A stretch of 64,000 nucleotides of DNA from Clusia tigrina (taxonomy: Eukaryota > Arthropoda > Insecta > Diptera > Clusiidae), in assembly GCA_920105625.2 (NCBI GenBank), contig OV050031.1, positions 95,609,676 to 95,673,675 on the forward strand, written 5' to 3'. The notes below the pieces were generated by a model, which was given only the letters and a program-made list of their open reading frames with translations, was not told where the DNA came from and did not search any database. Each line of letters starts with the position of its first letter. The first letter of the stretch is position 1. The translations under genes and the position numbers were made by a program. This document shows positions 49,823 to 61,058 of the stretch, one piece after another.

Positions 49823-52338
49823 TCAAACACTGATAAAACTTCAAATGGCCCTAACTTCTATACGGTACGTCCTACACCTATCAAAGTTTGCAACATATAA
49901 ATGCTTGTAACTTTTTACTGGAGCGTCATAAAACCTTGAAACTTTGTAACAATAAAGTACTCGAGCCTCTTGTCAATTTAAGCTATCGCTCAAAGCTATG
50001 CTACCCTTAAGTCCCAACTCAAACACTGATAAAACTTCAAATGGCCCTAACTTCTGTACGGTACGTCCTACACCTATCAAAGTTTGCAACAAAAAAATGC
50101 TTGTAACTTTTTATTGGAGCGTCATAAAACCTTGAAATTTTGTAACAATAAAGAACTCGAGCCTCTTGTCAATTTAAGCTATCGCTCAAAGCTATGCTAC
50201 CCTTGAGCCCCAAATCAAACACTGATAAAACTTCAAATGGCCCTAACTTCTATACGGTACGTCCTACACCTATCAATGTTTGCAACATACAAATGCTTGT
50301 AACTTTTTACTGGAGCGTCATAAAACCTTGAAATTTTGTAACAATAAAGTACTCGAGCCTCTTGTCAATTTAAGCTATCGCTCAAAGCTATGCTACCCTT
50401 GAGTCCCAAATCAAAAACTGATAAAACTTCAAATGGCCCTAACTTCTATACCGTACGTCCTACACCTATCAAAGTATGCAACATACAAATGCTTGTAACT
50501 TTTTACTGGAGCGTCATAAAACCTTGAAATTTTGTAACAATAAAGTACTCGAGCCTCCTGTCAATTTAAGCTATTGCTCAAAGCTATGCTACCCTTGAAT
50601 CCCAAATAAAACGCTGATAAAACTTCAAATGGCCGTAAATTCTATACGGTACGTCCTACACCTATCAATGTTTGCAACATACAAATGCTTGTAACTTTTT
50701 ACTGGAGCGTCATAAAACCTTGAAATTTTGTAACAATAAAGTACTCGAGCCTCTTGTCAATTTAAGCTATAGCTCAAAGCTATGCTACCCTTGAGTCCCA
50801 AATCAAACACTGATAAAACTTCAAATGGCCCTAACTTCTATACGGTACGTCCTACACCTATCAAAGTTTGCAACATACAAATGCTTGTAACTTTTTACTG
50901 GAGCGTAATAAAACCTTGAAATTTTGTAACAATAAAGTACTCGAGCCTCTTGTCAATTTAAGCTAACGCTCAAAGCTATGCTACCCTTGAGTCCCAAATC
51001 AAACACTGATAAAACTTCAAATGGCCCTAACTTCTATACGGTACGTCCTACACCTATCAAAGTTTGCAACATACAAATGCTTGTAACTTTTTACTGGAGC
51101 GTCATAAAACCTTGAAATTTTGTAACAATAAAGGACTCGAGCCTCTTGTCAATTTAAGCTATCGCTCAAAGCTATGCTACCCTTAAGTCCCAAATCAAAC
51201 ACTGATAAAAATTCAAATGGCCCTAAATTCTATATGGTACGTCGTACACCAATCAAAGTTTGCAACACACAAATGCTTGTAACTTTTTACTGGAGCGTCA
51301 TAAAACCTTGAAATTTTGTAACAATAAAGTACTCGAGCCTCTTGTCAATTTAAGCTATTGTTCAAACCTATGCTACCCTTGAATCCCAAATAAAACACTG
51401 ATAAAACTTCAAATGGCCCTAAATTCTATACGGTACGTCCTACACCTATCAAAGTTTGCAACATACAAATGCTTGTAACTTTGCACTGGAGCGTCATAAA
51501 ACCTTGAAATTTTGTAACAATAAAGAACTCGAGCCTCTTGTCAATTTAAGCTATCGCTCAAAGCTATGCTACCCTTGAGTCCCAAATCAAAAACTGATAA
51601 AACTTCAAATGGCCCTAACTTCTATACCGTACGTAATACACCTATCAAAGTATGCAACATACAAATGCTTGTAACTTTTTACTGGAGCGTCATAAAACCT
51701 TGAAAAGTTGTAACAATAAAGTACTCGAGCCTCTTGTCAATTTAAGCTATCGCTCAAAGCTATGCTACCCTTGAGTCCCAAATCAAACACTGATAAAACT
51801 TCAAATGGCCCTAACTTCTATACGGTACGTCCTACACCTATCAAAGTTTGCAACATATAAATGCTTGTAACTTTTTACTGGAGCATCATAAAACCTTGAA
51901 ACTTTGTAACAATAAAGTACTCGAGCCTCTTGTCAATTTAAGCTATCGCTCAAAGCTATGCTACCCTTAAGTCCCAACTCAAACACTGATAAAACTTCAA
52001 ATGGCCCTAACTTCTGTACGGTACGTCCTACACCTCTCAAAGTTTGCAACATACAAATGCTTGTAACTTTTTATTGGAGCGTCATAAAACCTTGAAATTT
52101 TGTAACAATAAAGTACTCGAGCCTCTTATCAATTTAAGCTATTGCTCAAAGCTATGCTACCCTTAAGTCCCAAATCAAACACTAATAAAACTTCAAATGG
52201 TCTTAACTTCTATACGGCACGTCCTACACATATCAAAGTTTGCAACATACAAATGCTTGTAACTTTTCACTGGAGCGTCATAAAACCTTGAAATTTTGTA
52301 ACAATAAAGTACTCGAGCCTCTTGTCAATTTAAGCTAT
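49823..52338. repeat. 2.5-kb duplicated block, copy 2
   Basis: This has the same markers as 47,471-49,790 plus one additional T5 monomer (near 50,957), which shifts the offset by 196. Private differences include GTACGTAATACACC near 51,632 and a GGACTCGAG near 51,133. Copy 1 ends at 49,790 in a T9-like unit that leads into copy 2. Confidence 0.87.
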
Positions 52339-52870
52339 AGCTCAAAGCTATGCTACCCTTGAGTCCCAAATCAAACACTGATAAAACTTCAAATGGCCCT
52401 TAATTCCATACGGTACGTCCTACACCTATCAATGTTTGCAACATACAAATGCTTGTAACTTTTTACTGGAGCGTCATAAAACCTTGAAATTTTGTAACAA
52501 TAAAGTACTCGGGCCTCTTGTCAATTTAAGCTATTGCTCAAAGCTATGCTACCCTTGAATCCCAAATAAAACGCTGATAAAGCTTCAAATGGCCCTAAAT
52601 TCTATACGGTACGTCCTACACCTATCAATGTTTGCAACATACAAATGCTTGTAACTTTTTACTGGAGCGTCATAACACCTTGAAATTTTGTAACAATAAA
52701 GTACTCGAGCCTCTTGTCAATTTAAGCTATCGCTCAAAGCTATGCTACCCTTGAGTCCCAAATCAAACACTGATAAAACTTCAAATGGCCCTAACTTCTA
52801 TACGGTACGTCCTACACCTATCAAAGTTTGCAACATATAAATGCTTGTAACTTTTTACTGGAGCGTCATA

Positions 52871-52890
52871 AAACCTTGAACAATAAAGTA
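52871..52890. other. Junction of a 9-bp-short monomer
   Basis: CTTGAA joins CAATAAAG, missing ATTTTGTAA (nine bases). The same junction occurs at 57,538/57,539 in the second 4,658-bp copy. Confidence 0.9.
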
Positions 52891-53820
52891 CTCGAGCCTC
52901 TTGTCAATTTAAGCTATCGCTCAAAGCTATGCTACCCTTAAGTCCCAACTCAAACACTGATAAAACTTCACATGGCCCTAACTTCTGCACGGTACGTCCT
53001 ACACCTATCAAAGTTTGCAACATACAAATGCTTGTAACTTTTTATTGGAGCGTCATAAAACCTTGAAATTTTGTAACAATAAAGTACTCGAGCCTCTTAT
53101 CAATTTAAGCTATTGCTCAAAGCTATGCTACCCTTAAGTCCCAAATCAAACACTGATAAAACTTCAAATGGCCTTAACTTCTATACGGCACGTCCTACAC
53201 ATATCAAAGTTTGCAACATACAAATGCTTGTAACTTTTCACTGGAGCGTCATAAAACCTTGAAATTTTGTAACAATAAAGTACTCGAGCCTCTTGTCAAT
53301 TTAAGCTATAGCTCAAAGCTATGCTACCCTTGAGTCCCAAATCAAACACTGATAAAACTTCAAATGGCCCTAAATTCTATACGGTACGTCCTACACCTAT
53401 CAATGTTTGCAACATACAAATGCTTGTAACTTTTTACTGGAGCGTCATAAAACCTTGAAATTTTGTAACAATAAAGTACTCGAGCCTCTTGTCAATTTAA
53501 GCTATTGTTCAAAGCTATGCTACCCTTGAATCCCAAATAAAACACTGATAAAACTTCAAATGGCCCTAAATTCTATACAGTACGTCCTACACCTATCAAA
53601 GTTTGGAACATACAAATGCTTGTAACTTTTTACTGGAGCGTCATAAAACCTTGAAATTTTGTAACAATAAAGTACTCGAGCCTCTTGTCAATTTAAGCTA
53701 TAGCTCAAAGCTATGCTACCCTTGAGTCCCAAATCAAACACTGATAAAACTTCAAATGGCCCTAACTTCTATACGGCACGTCCTTCACCTATCAAAGTTT
53801 GCAACATACAAATGCTTGTA

Positions 53821-53840
53821 ACTTTTTACTGACGCTCAAA
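53821..53840. other. Junction of a 131-bp monomer, 65-bp deletion
   Basis: TTTTTACTG joins ACGCTCAAAG, removing 65 bases that include the XhoI site and the unit boundary. It occurs three times (53,831/53,832, 54,550/54,551 and 59,273/59,274). The second and third are duplicates of each other; the first appears to be a further copy within 51,379-56,036, because the aligned site in the second copy is full length. The join fuses two monomers into one reading frame of about 60 codons, which has no sign of being a gene. Confidence 0.9.
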
Positions 53841-55060
53841 GCTATGCTACCCTTGAGTCCCAAATCAAACACTGATAAAACTTCAAATGGCCCTAACTTC
53901 TATACGGTACGTCCTACACCTATCAAAGTTTGCAACATACAAATGCTTGTAACTTTTTACTGGAGCGTCATAAAACCTTGAAATTTTGTAACAATAAAGT
54001 ACTCGAGCCTCTTGTCAATTTAAGCTATCGCTCAAAGCTATGCTACCCTTAAGTCCCAAATCAAACACTGATAAAAATTCAAATGGCCCTAAATTCTATA
54101 TGGTACGTCCTACACCAATCAAAGTTTGCAACATACAAATGCTTGTAACTTTTTACTGGAGCGTCATAAAACCTTGAAATTTTGTAACAATAAAGTACTC
54201 GAGCCTCTTGTCAATTTAAGCTATTGCTCAAAGCTATGCTACCCTTGAATCCCAAATAAAACACTGATAAAACTTCAAATGGCCCTAAATTCTATACAGT
54301 ACGTCCTACACCTATCAAAGTTTGGAACATACAAATGCTTGTAACTTTTTACTGGAGCGTCATAAAACCTTGAAATTTTGTAACAATAAAGTACTCGAGC
54401 CTCTTGTCAATTTAAGCTATTGTTAAAAGCTGTGCTACCCTTGAATCCCAAATAAAACACTGATAAAACTTCAAATGGCCCTAACTTCTATACGGCACGT
54501 CCTTCACCTATCAAAGTTTGCAACATACAAATGCTTGTAACTTTTTACTGACGCTCAAAGCTATGCTACCCTTGAGTCCCAAATCAAACACTGATAAAAC
54601 TTCAAATGGTCCTAACTTCTATACGGTACGTCCTACACCTATCAAAGTTTGCAACATACAAATGCTTGTAACTTTTTACTGGAGCGTCATAAAACCTTGA
54701 AATTTTGTAACAATAAAGTACTCGAGCCTCTTGTCAATTGAAGCTATCGCTCAAAGCTATGCTACCCTTAAGTCCCAAATCAAACACTGATAAAAATTCA
54801 AATGGCCCTAAATTCTATATGGCACGTCCTACACCAATCAAAGTTTGCAACATACAAATGCTTGTAACTTTTTACTGGAGCGTCATAAAACCTTGAAATT
54901 TTGTAACAATAAAGTACTCGAGCCTCTTGTCAATTTAAGCTATTCCTCTAAGCTATGCTACCCTTGAATCCCAAATAAAACACTGATAAAACTTCAAATG
55001 GCCCTAAATTCTATACAGTACGTCCAACACCTATCAAAGTTTGCAACATACAAATGCTTG

Positions 55061-55080
55061 TAACTTTTTAAAACACTGAT
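55061..55080. other. Junction of a 93-bp monomer, 103-bp deletion
   Basis: ACTTTTTA runs straight into AAACACTGATAAAAC, so two ACTTCAAATG sites are only 93 bases apart (54,991 and 55,084). A two-base TA overlap at the breakpoints suggests microhomology-mediated joining. The duplicate is at 59,791. Confidence 0.88.
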
Positions 55081-58000
55081 AAAACTTCAAATGGCCCTAA
55101 ATTCTATACGGTACGTCCTACACCTATCAAAGTTTGCAACATACAAATGCTTGTAACTTTGCACTGGAGCGTCATAAAACCTGGAAATTTTGTAACAATA
55201 AAGAACTCGAGCCTCTTGTCAATTTAAGCTATTGCTCAAAGCTATGCTACCCTTGAGTCCCAAATCAAAAACTGATAAAACTTCAAATGGCCCTAACTTC
55301 TATAGGGTACGTCCTACACCTATCAAAGTTTGCAACATACAAATGCTTGTAACTTTTTACTGGAGCGTCATAAAACCTTGAAATTTTGTAACAATAAAGT
55401 ACTCGAGCCTCTTGTCAATTTAAGCTATTGCTCAAAGCTATGCTACCCTTGAATCCCAAATCAAACACTGATAAAACTTCAAATGGCCCTAACTTCTGTA
55501 CGGTACGTCCTACACCTATCAAAGTTTGCAACATACAAATGCTGGTAACTTTTTATTGGAGCGTCATAAAACCTTGAAATTTTGTAACAATAAAGTACTC
55601 GAGCCTCTTATCAATTTAAGCTATTGCTCAAAGCTATGCTACCCTTAAGTCCCAAATCAAACACTGATAAAACTTCAAATGGCCCTAACTTCTATACGGT
55701 ACGTCCTACACCTACCAAAGTTTGCAACATACAAATGCTTGTAACTTTTCACTGTTGCCTCATAAAACCTTGAAATGTTGTAACAATAAAGTACTCGAGC
55801 CTCTTGTCAATTTAAGCTATCGCTCAAAGCTATGCTACCCTTGAGTCCCAAATCAAACACTGATAAAACTTCAAATGGCCCTAACTTCTATACGGTACGT
55901 CCTACACCTATCAAAGTTTGCAACATACAAATGCTTGTAACTTTTTACTGGAGCGTAATAAAACCTTGACATTTTGTAACAATAAAGTACTCGAGCCTCT
56001 TGTCAATTTAACCTAACGCTCAAAGCTATGCTACACTTGAATCCCAAATAAAACACTGATAAAACTTCAAATGGCCCTAAATTCTATACGGTACGTCCTA
56101 CACCTATCAAAGTTTGCAACATACAAATGCTTGTAACTTTGCACTGGAGCGTCATAAAACCTTGAAATTTTGTAACAATAAAGAACTCGAGCCTCTTGTC
56201 AATTTAAGCTATCGCTCAAAGCTATGCTACCCTTGAGTCCCAAATCAAAAACTGATAAAACTTCAAATGGCCCTAACTTCTATACCGTACGTCCTACACC
56301 TATCAAAGTATGCAACATACAAATGCTTGTAACTTTTTACTGGAGCGTCATAAAACCTTGAAAAGTTGTAACAATAAAGTACTCGAGCCTCTTGTCAATT
56401 TAAGCTATCGCTCAAAGCTATGCTACCCTTGAGTCCCAAATCAAACACTGATAAAACTTCAAATGGCCCTAACTTCTATACGGTACGTCCTACACCTATC
56501 AAAGTTTGCAACATATAAATGCTTGTAACTTTTTACTGGAGCGTCATAAAACCTTGAAACTTTGTAACAATAAAGTACTCGAGCCTCTTGTCAATTTAAG
56601 CTATCGCTCAAAGCTATGCTACCCTTAAGTCCCAACTCAAACACTGATAAAACTTCAAATGGCCCTAACTTCTGTACGGTACGTCCTACACCTCTCAAAG
56701 TTTGCAACATACAAATGCTTGTAACTTTTTATTGGAGCGTCATAAAACCTTGAAATTTTGTAACAATAAAGTACTCGAGCCTCTTATCAATTTAAGCTAT
56801 TGCTCAAAGCTATGCTACCCTTAAGTCCCAAATCAAACACTAATAAAACTTCAAATGGTCTTAACTTCTATACGGCACGTCCTACACATATCAAAGTTTG
56901 CAACATACAAATGCTTGTAACTTTTCACTGGAGCGTCATAAAACCTTGAAATTTTGTAACAATAAAGTACTCGAGCCTCTTGTCAATTTAAGCTATAGCT
57001 CAAAGCTATGCTACCCTTGAGTCCCAAATCAAACACTGATAAAACTTCAAATGGCCCTTAATTCTATACGGTACGTCCTACACCTATCAATGTTTGCAAC
57101 ATACAAATGCTTGTAACTTTTTACTGGAGCGTCATAAAACCTTGAAATTTTGTAACAATAAAGTACTCGGGCCTCTTGTCAATTTAAGCTATTGCTCAAA
57201 GCTATGCTACCCTTGAATCCCAAATAAAACGCTGATAAAGCTTCAAATGGCCCTAAATTCTATACGGTACGTCCTACACCTATCAATGTTTGCAACATAC
57301 AAATGCTTGTAACTTTTTACTGGAGCGTCATAACACCTTGAAATTTTGTAACAATAAAGTACTCGAGCCTCTTGTCAATTTAAGCTATCGCTCAAACCTA
57401 TGCTACCCTTGAGTCCCAAATCAAACACTGATAAAACTTCAAATGGCCCTAACTTCTATACGGTACGTCCTACACCTATCAAAGTTTGCAACATATAAAT
57501 GCTTGTAACTTTTTACTGGAGCGTCATAAAACCTTGAACAATAAAGTACTCGAGCCTCTTGTCAATTTAAGCTATCGCTCAAAGCTATGCTACCCTTAAG
57601 TCCCAACTCAAACACTGATAAAACTTCAAATGGCCCTAACTTCTGCACGGTACGTCCTACACCTATCAAAGTTTGCAACATACAAATGCTTGTAACTTTT
57701 TATTGGAGCGTCATAAAACCTTGAAATTTTGTAACAATAAAGTACTCGAGCCTCTTATCAATTTAAGCTATAGCTCAAAGCTATGCTACCCTTAAGTCCC
57801 AAATCAAACACTGATAAAACTTCAAATGGCCTTAACTTCTATACGGCACGTCCTACACATATCAAAGTTTGCAACATACAAATGCTTGTAACTTTTCACT
57901 GGAGCGTCATAAAACCTTGAAATTTTGTAACAATAAAGTACTCGAGCCTCTTGTCAATTTAAGCTATAGCTCAAAGCTATGCTACCCTTGAGTCCCAAAT

Positions 58001-60534
58001 CAAACACTGATAAAACTTCAAATGGCCCTAAATTCTATACGGTACGTCCTACACCTATCAATGTTTGCAACATACAAATGCTTGTAACTTTTTACTGGAG
58101 CGTCATAAAACCTTGAAATTTTGTAACAATAAAGTACTCGAGCCTCTTGTCAATTTAAGCTATTGTTCAAAGCTATGCTACCCTTGAATCCCAAATAAAA
58201 CACTGATAAAACTTCAAATGGCCCTAACTTCTATACGGCACGTCCTACACCTATCAAAGTTTGCAACATACAAATCCTTGTAACTTTTTACTGGAGCGTC
58301 ATAAAACCTTGAAATTTTGTAACAATAAAGTACTCGAGCCTCTTGTCAATTTAAGCTATAGCTCAAAGCTATGCTACCCTTGAGTCCCAAATCAAACACT
58401 GATAAAACTTCAAATGGCCCTAACTTCTATACGGTACGTCCTACACCTATCAAAGTTTGCAACATACAAATGCTTGTAACTTTTTACTGGAGCGTAATAA
58501 AACCTTGAAATTTTGTAACAATAAAGCACTCGAGCCTCTTGTCAATTTAAGCTAACGCTCAAAGCTATGCTACCCTTTAGTCCCAAATCAAACACTGATA
58601 AAACTTCAAATGGCCCTAACTTCTATACGGTACGTCCTACACCTATCAAAGTTTGCAACATACAAATGCGTGTAACTTTTTACTGGAGCGTCATAAAACC
58701 TTGAAATTTTGTAACAATAAAGTACTCGAGCCTCTTGTCAATTTAAGCTATCGCTCAAAGCTATGCTACCCTTAAGTCCCAAATCAAACACTGATAAAAA
58801 TTCAAATGGCCCTAAATTCTATATGGTACGTCCTACACCAATCAAAGTTTGCAACATACAAATGCTTGTAACTTTTTACTGGAGCGTCATAAAACCTTGA
58901 AATTTTGTAACAATAAAGTACTCGAGCCTCTTGTCAATTTAAGCTATTGCTCAAAGCTATGCTACCCTTGAATCCCAAATAAAACACTGATAAAACTTCA
59001 AATGGCCCTAAATTCTATACAGTACGTCCTACACCTATCAAAGTTTGGAACATACAAATGCTTGTAACTTTTTACTGGAGCGTCATAAAACCTTGAAATT
59101 TTGTAACAATAAAGTACTCGAGCCTCTTGTCAATTTAAGCTATTGTTCAAAGCTGTGCTACCCTTGAATCCCAAATAAAACACTGATAAAACTTCAAATG
59201 GCCCTAACTTCTATACGGCACGTCCTTCACCTATCAAAGTTTGCAACATACAAATGCTTGTAACTTTTTACTGACGCTCAAAGCTATGCTACCCTTGAGT
59301 CCCAAATCAAACACTGATAAAACTTCAAATGGTCCTAACTTCTATACGGTACGTCCTACACCTATCAAAGTTTGCAACATACAAATGCTTGTAACTTTTT
59401 ACTGGAGCGTCATAAAACCTTGAAATTTTGTAACAATAAAGTACTCGAGCCTCTTGTCAATTGAAGCTATCGCTCAAAGCTATGCTACCCTTAAGTCCCA
59501 AATCAAACACTGATAAAAATTCAAATGGCCCTAAATTCTATATGGCACGTCCTACACCAATCAAAGTTTGCAACATACAAATGCTTGTAACTTTTTACTG
59601 GAGCGTCATAAAACCTTGAAATTTTGTAACAATAAAGTACTCGAGCCTCTTGTCAATTTAAGCTATTCCTCTAAGCTATGCTACCCTTGAATCCCAAATA
59701 AAACACTGATAAAACTTCAAATGGCCCTAAATTCTATACAGTACGTCCAACACCTATCAAAATTTGCAACATACAAATGCTTGTAACTTTTTAAAACACT
59801 GATAAAACTTCAAATGGCCCTAAATTCTATACGGTACGTCCTACACCTATCAAAGTTTGCAACATACAAATGCTTGTAACTTTGCACTGGAGCGTCATAA
59901 AACCTGGAAATTTTGTAACAATAAAGAACTCGAGCCTCTTGTCAATTTAAGCTATTGCTCAAAGCTATGCTACCCTTGAGTCCCAAATCAAAAACTGATA
60001 AAACTTCAAATGGCCCTAACTTCTATAGGGTACGTCCTACACCTATCAAAGTTTGCAACATACAAATGCTTGTAACTTTTTACTGGAGCGTCATAAAACC
60101 TTGAAATTTTGTAACAATAAAGTACTCGAGCCTCTTGTCAATTTAAGCTATTGCTCAAAGCTATGCTACCCTTGAATCCCAAATCAAACACTGATAAAAC
60201 TTCAAATGGCCCTAACTTCTGTACGGTACGTCCTACACCTATCAAAGTTTGCAACATACAAATGCTGGTAACTTTTTATTGGAGCGTCATAAAACCTTGA
60301 AATTTTGTAACAATAAAGTACTCGAGCCTCTTATCAATTTAAGCTATTGCTCAAAGCTATGCTACCCTTAAGTCCCAAATCAAACACTGATAAAACTTCA
60401 AATGGCCCTAACTTCTATACGGTACGTCCTACACCTACCAAAGTTTGCAACATACAAATGCTTGTAACTTTTCACTGTTGCCTCATAAAACCTTGAAATG
60501 TTGTAACAATAAAGTACTCGAGCCTCTTGTCAAT

Positions 60535-60554
60535 TTAAGCTATCATTTGCAACA
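60535..60554. other. Junction of a 102-bp monomer, 94-bp deletion
   Basis: TTAAGCTATC runs into ATTTGCAACATAC. GCTATC near unit position 17 and CCTATC near 108 share CTATC, so exchange between these two sites followed by a small three-base loss explains the deletion. The event is single-copy, so it is later than the 4,658-bp duplication. Confidence 0.83.
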
Positions 60555-60841
60555 TACAAATGCTTGTAACTTTTTACTGGAGCGTCATAAAACCTTGAAA
60601 TTTTGTAGCAATAAAGAACTCGAGCCCCTTGTCAATTTAAGCTATCGCTCAAAGCTATGCTACCCTTAAGTCCCAAATCAAACACAGATAAAACTTCAAA
60701 TGGCCCTAAATTCTATATGGTACGTCCTACACCAATCAAAGTTTGCAACATACAAATGCTTGTAACTTTTTACTGGAGCGTCATAAAACCTTGAAATTTT
60801 GTAACAATAAAGTACTCGAGCCTCTTGTCAATTTAAGCTAT
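60546..60841. repeat. 1,568-bp-spaced duplicate, copy 1
   Basis: About 296 bp match 62,114-62,409 at +1,568 (eight monomers). Markers are TGTAGCAATAAAGAAC, GAGCCCCTTG and CACAGATAAAAC. It looks like a local transfer into the 4,658-bp copy, and its left edge is the 94-bp-short unit. Confidence 0.78.
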
Positions 60842-61058
60842 CGCTCAAAGCTATGCTACCCTTGAGTCCCAAATCAAACACTGATAAAACTTCAAATGGC
60901 CCTAACTTCTATACGGTACGTCCTACACCTATCAAAGTTTGCAACATACAAATGCTTGTAACTTTTTACTGGAGCGTAATAAAACCTTGACATTTTGTAA
61001 CAATAAAGTACTCGAGCCTCTTGTCAATTTAACCTAACGCTCAAAGCTATGCTACACT

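Larger units (their letters stand above)
51379..56036. repeat. 4,658-bp tandem duplication, copy 1
   Basis: The block recurs directly at +4,658, equal to its own length, so the two copies abut. Markers are CTTGAAAAGTTG (51,699), TACTCGGGCC (52,507), GATAAAGCTTC, CATAACACC, the 9-bp-short CTTGAACAATAAAG (52,880), TTCTGCACGG, TTCACCTATC with the 65-bp-short unit (54,550), TATTCCTCTAAGC, the 103-bp-short unit (55,070), CTATAGGGTACG, AATGCTGGTAAC and CACTGTTGCCTC. It also has an extra 65-bp-short unit at 53,831 that copy 2 lacks. Confidence 0.9.
56037..61058. repeat. 4,658-bp tandem duplication, copy 2 (with 298-bp insertion)
   Basis: It carries all copy-1 markers at +4,658, then +4,723 after the 65-bp-short unit at 53,831 that is full length here. 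Near 60,545 it gains 298 bases, one monomer plus a 102-bp short unit, that match 62,113-62,410, and then continues at +5,021 (CTTGACATTTTG at 60,987 and TTTAACCTAACGC) to 61,058. The join between copies lies within CTACACTTGA at 56,031-56,040. Confidence 0.88.

Noticed and set aside
53799..53981. 60-codon open frames at 53,799, 54,518 and 59,241
   Set aside because: They are made by the 65-bp deletion joining two monomers. They have no features of a gene.
60445..60669. A 74-codon open frame with two similar halves
   Set aside because: It is created by the 94-bp deletion that fuses two monomers near 60,544. The internal repeat is the satellite itself.
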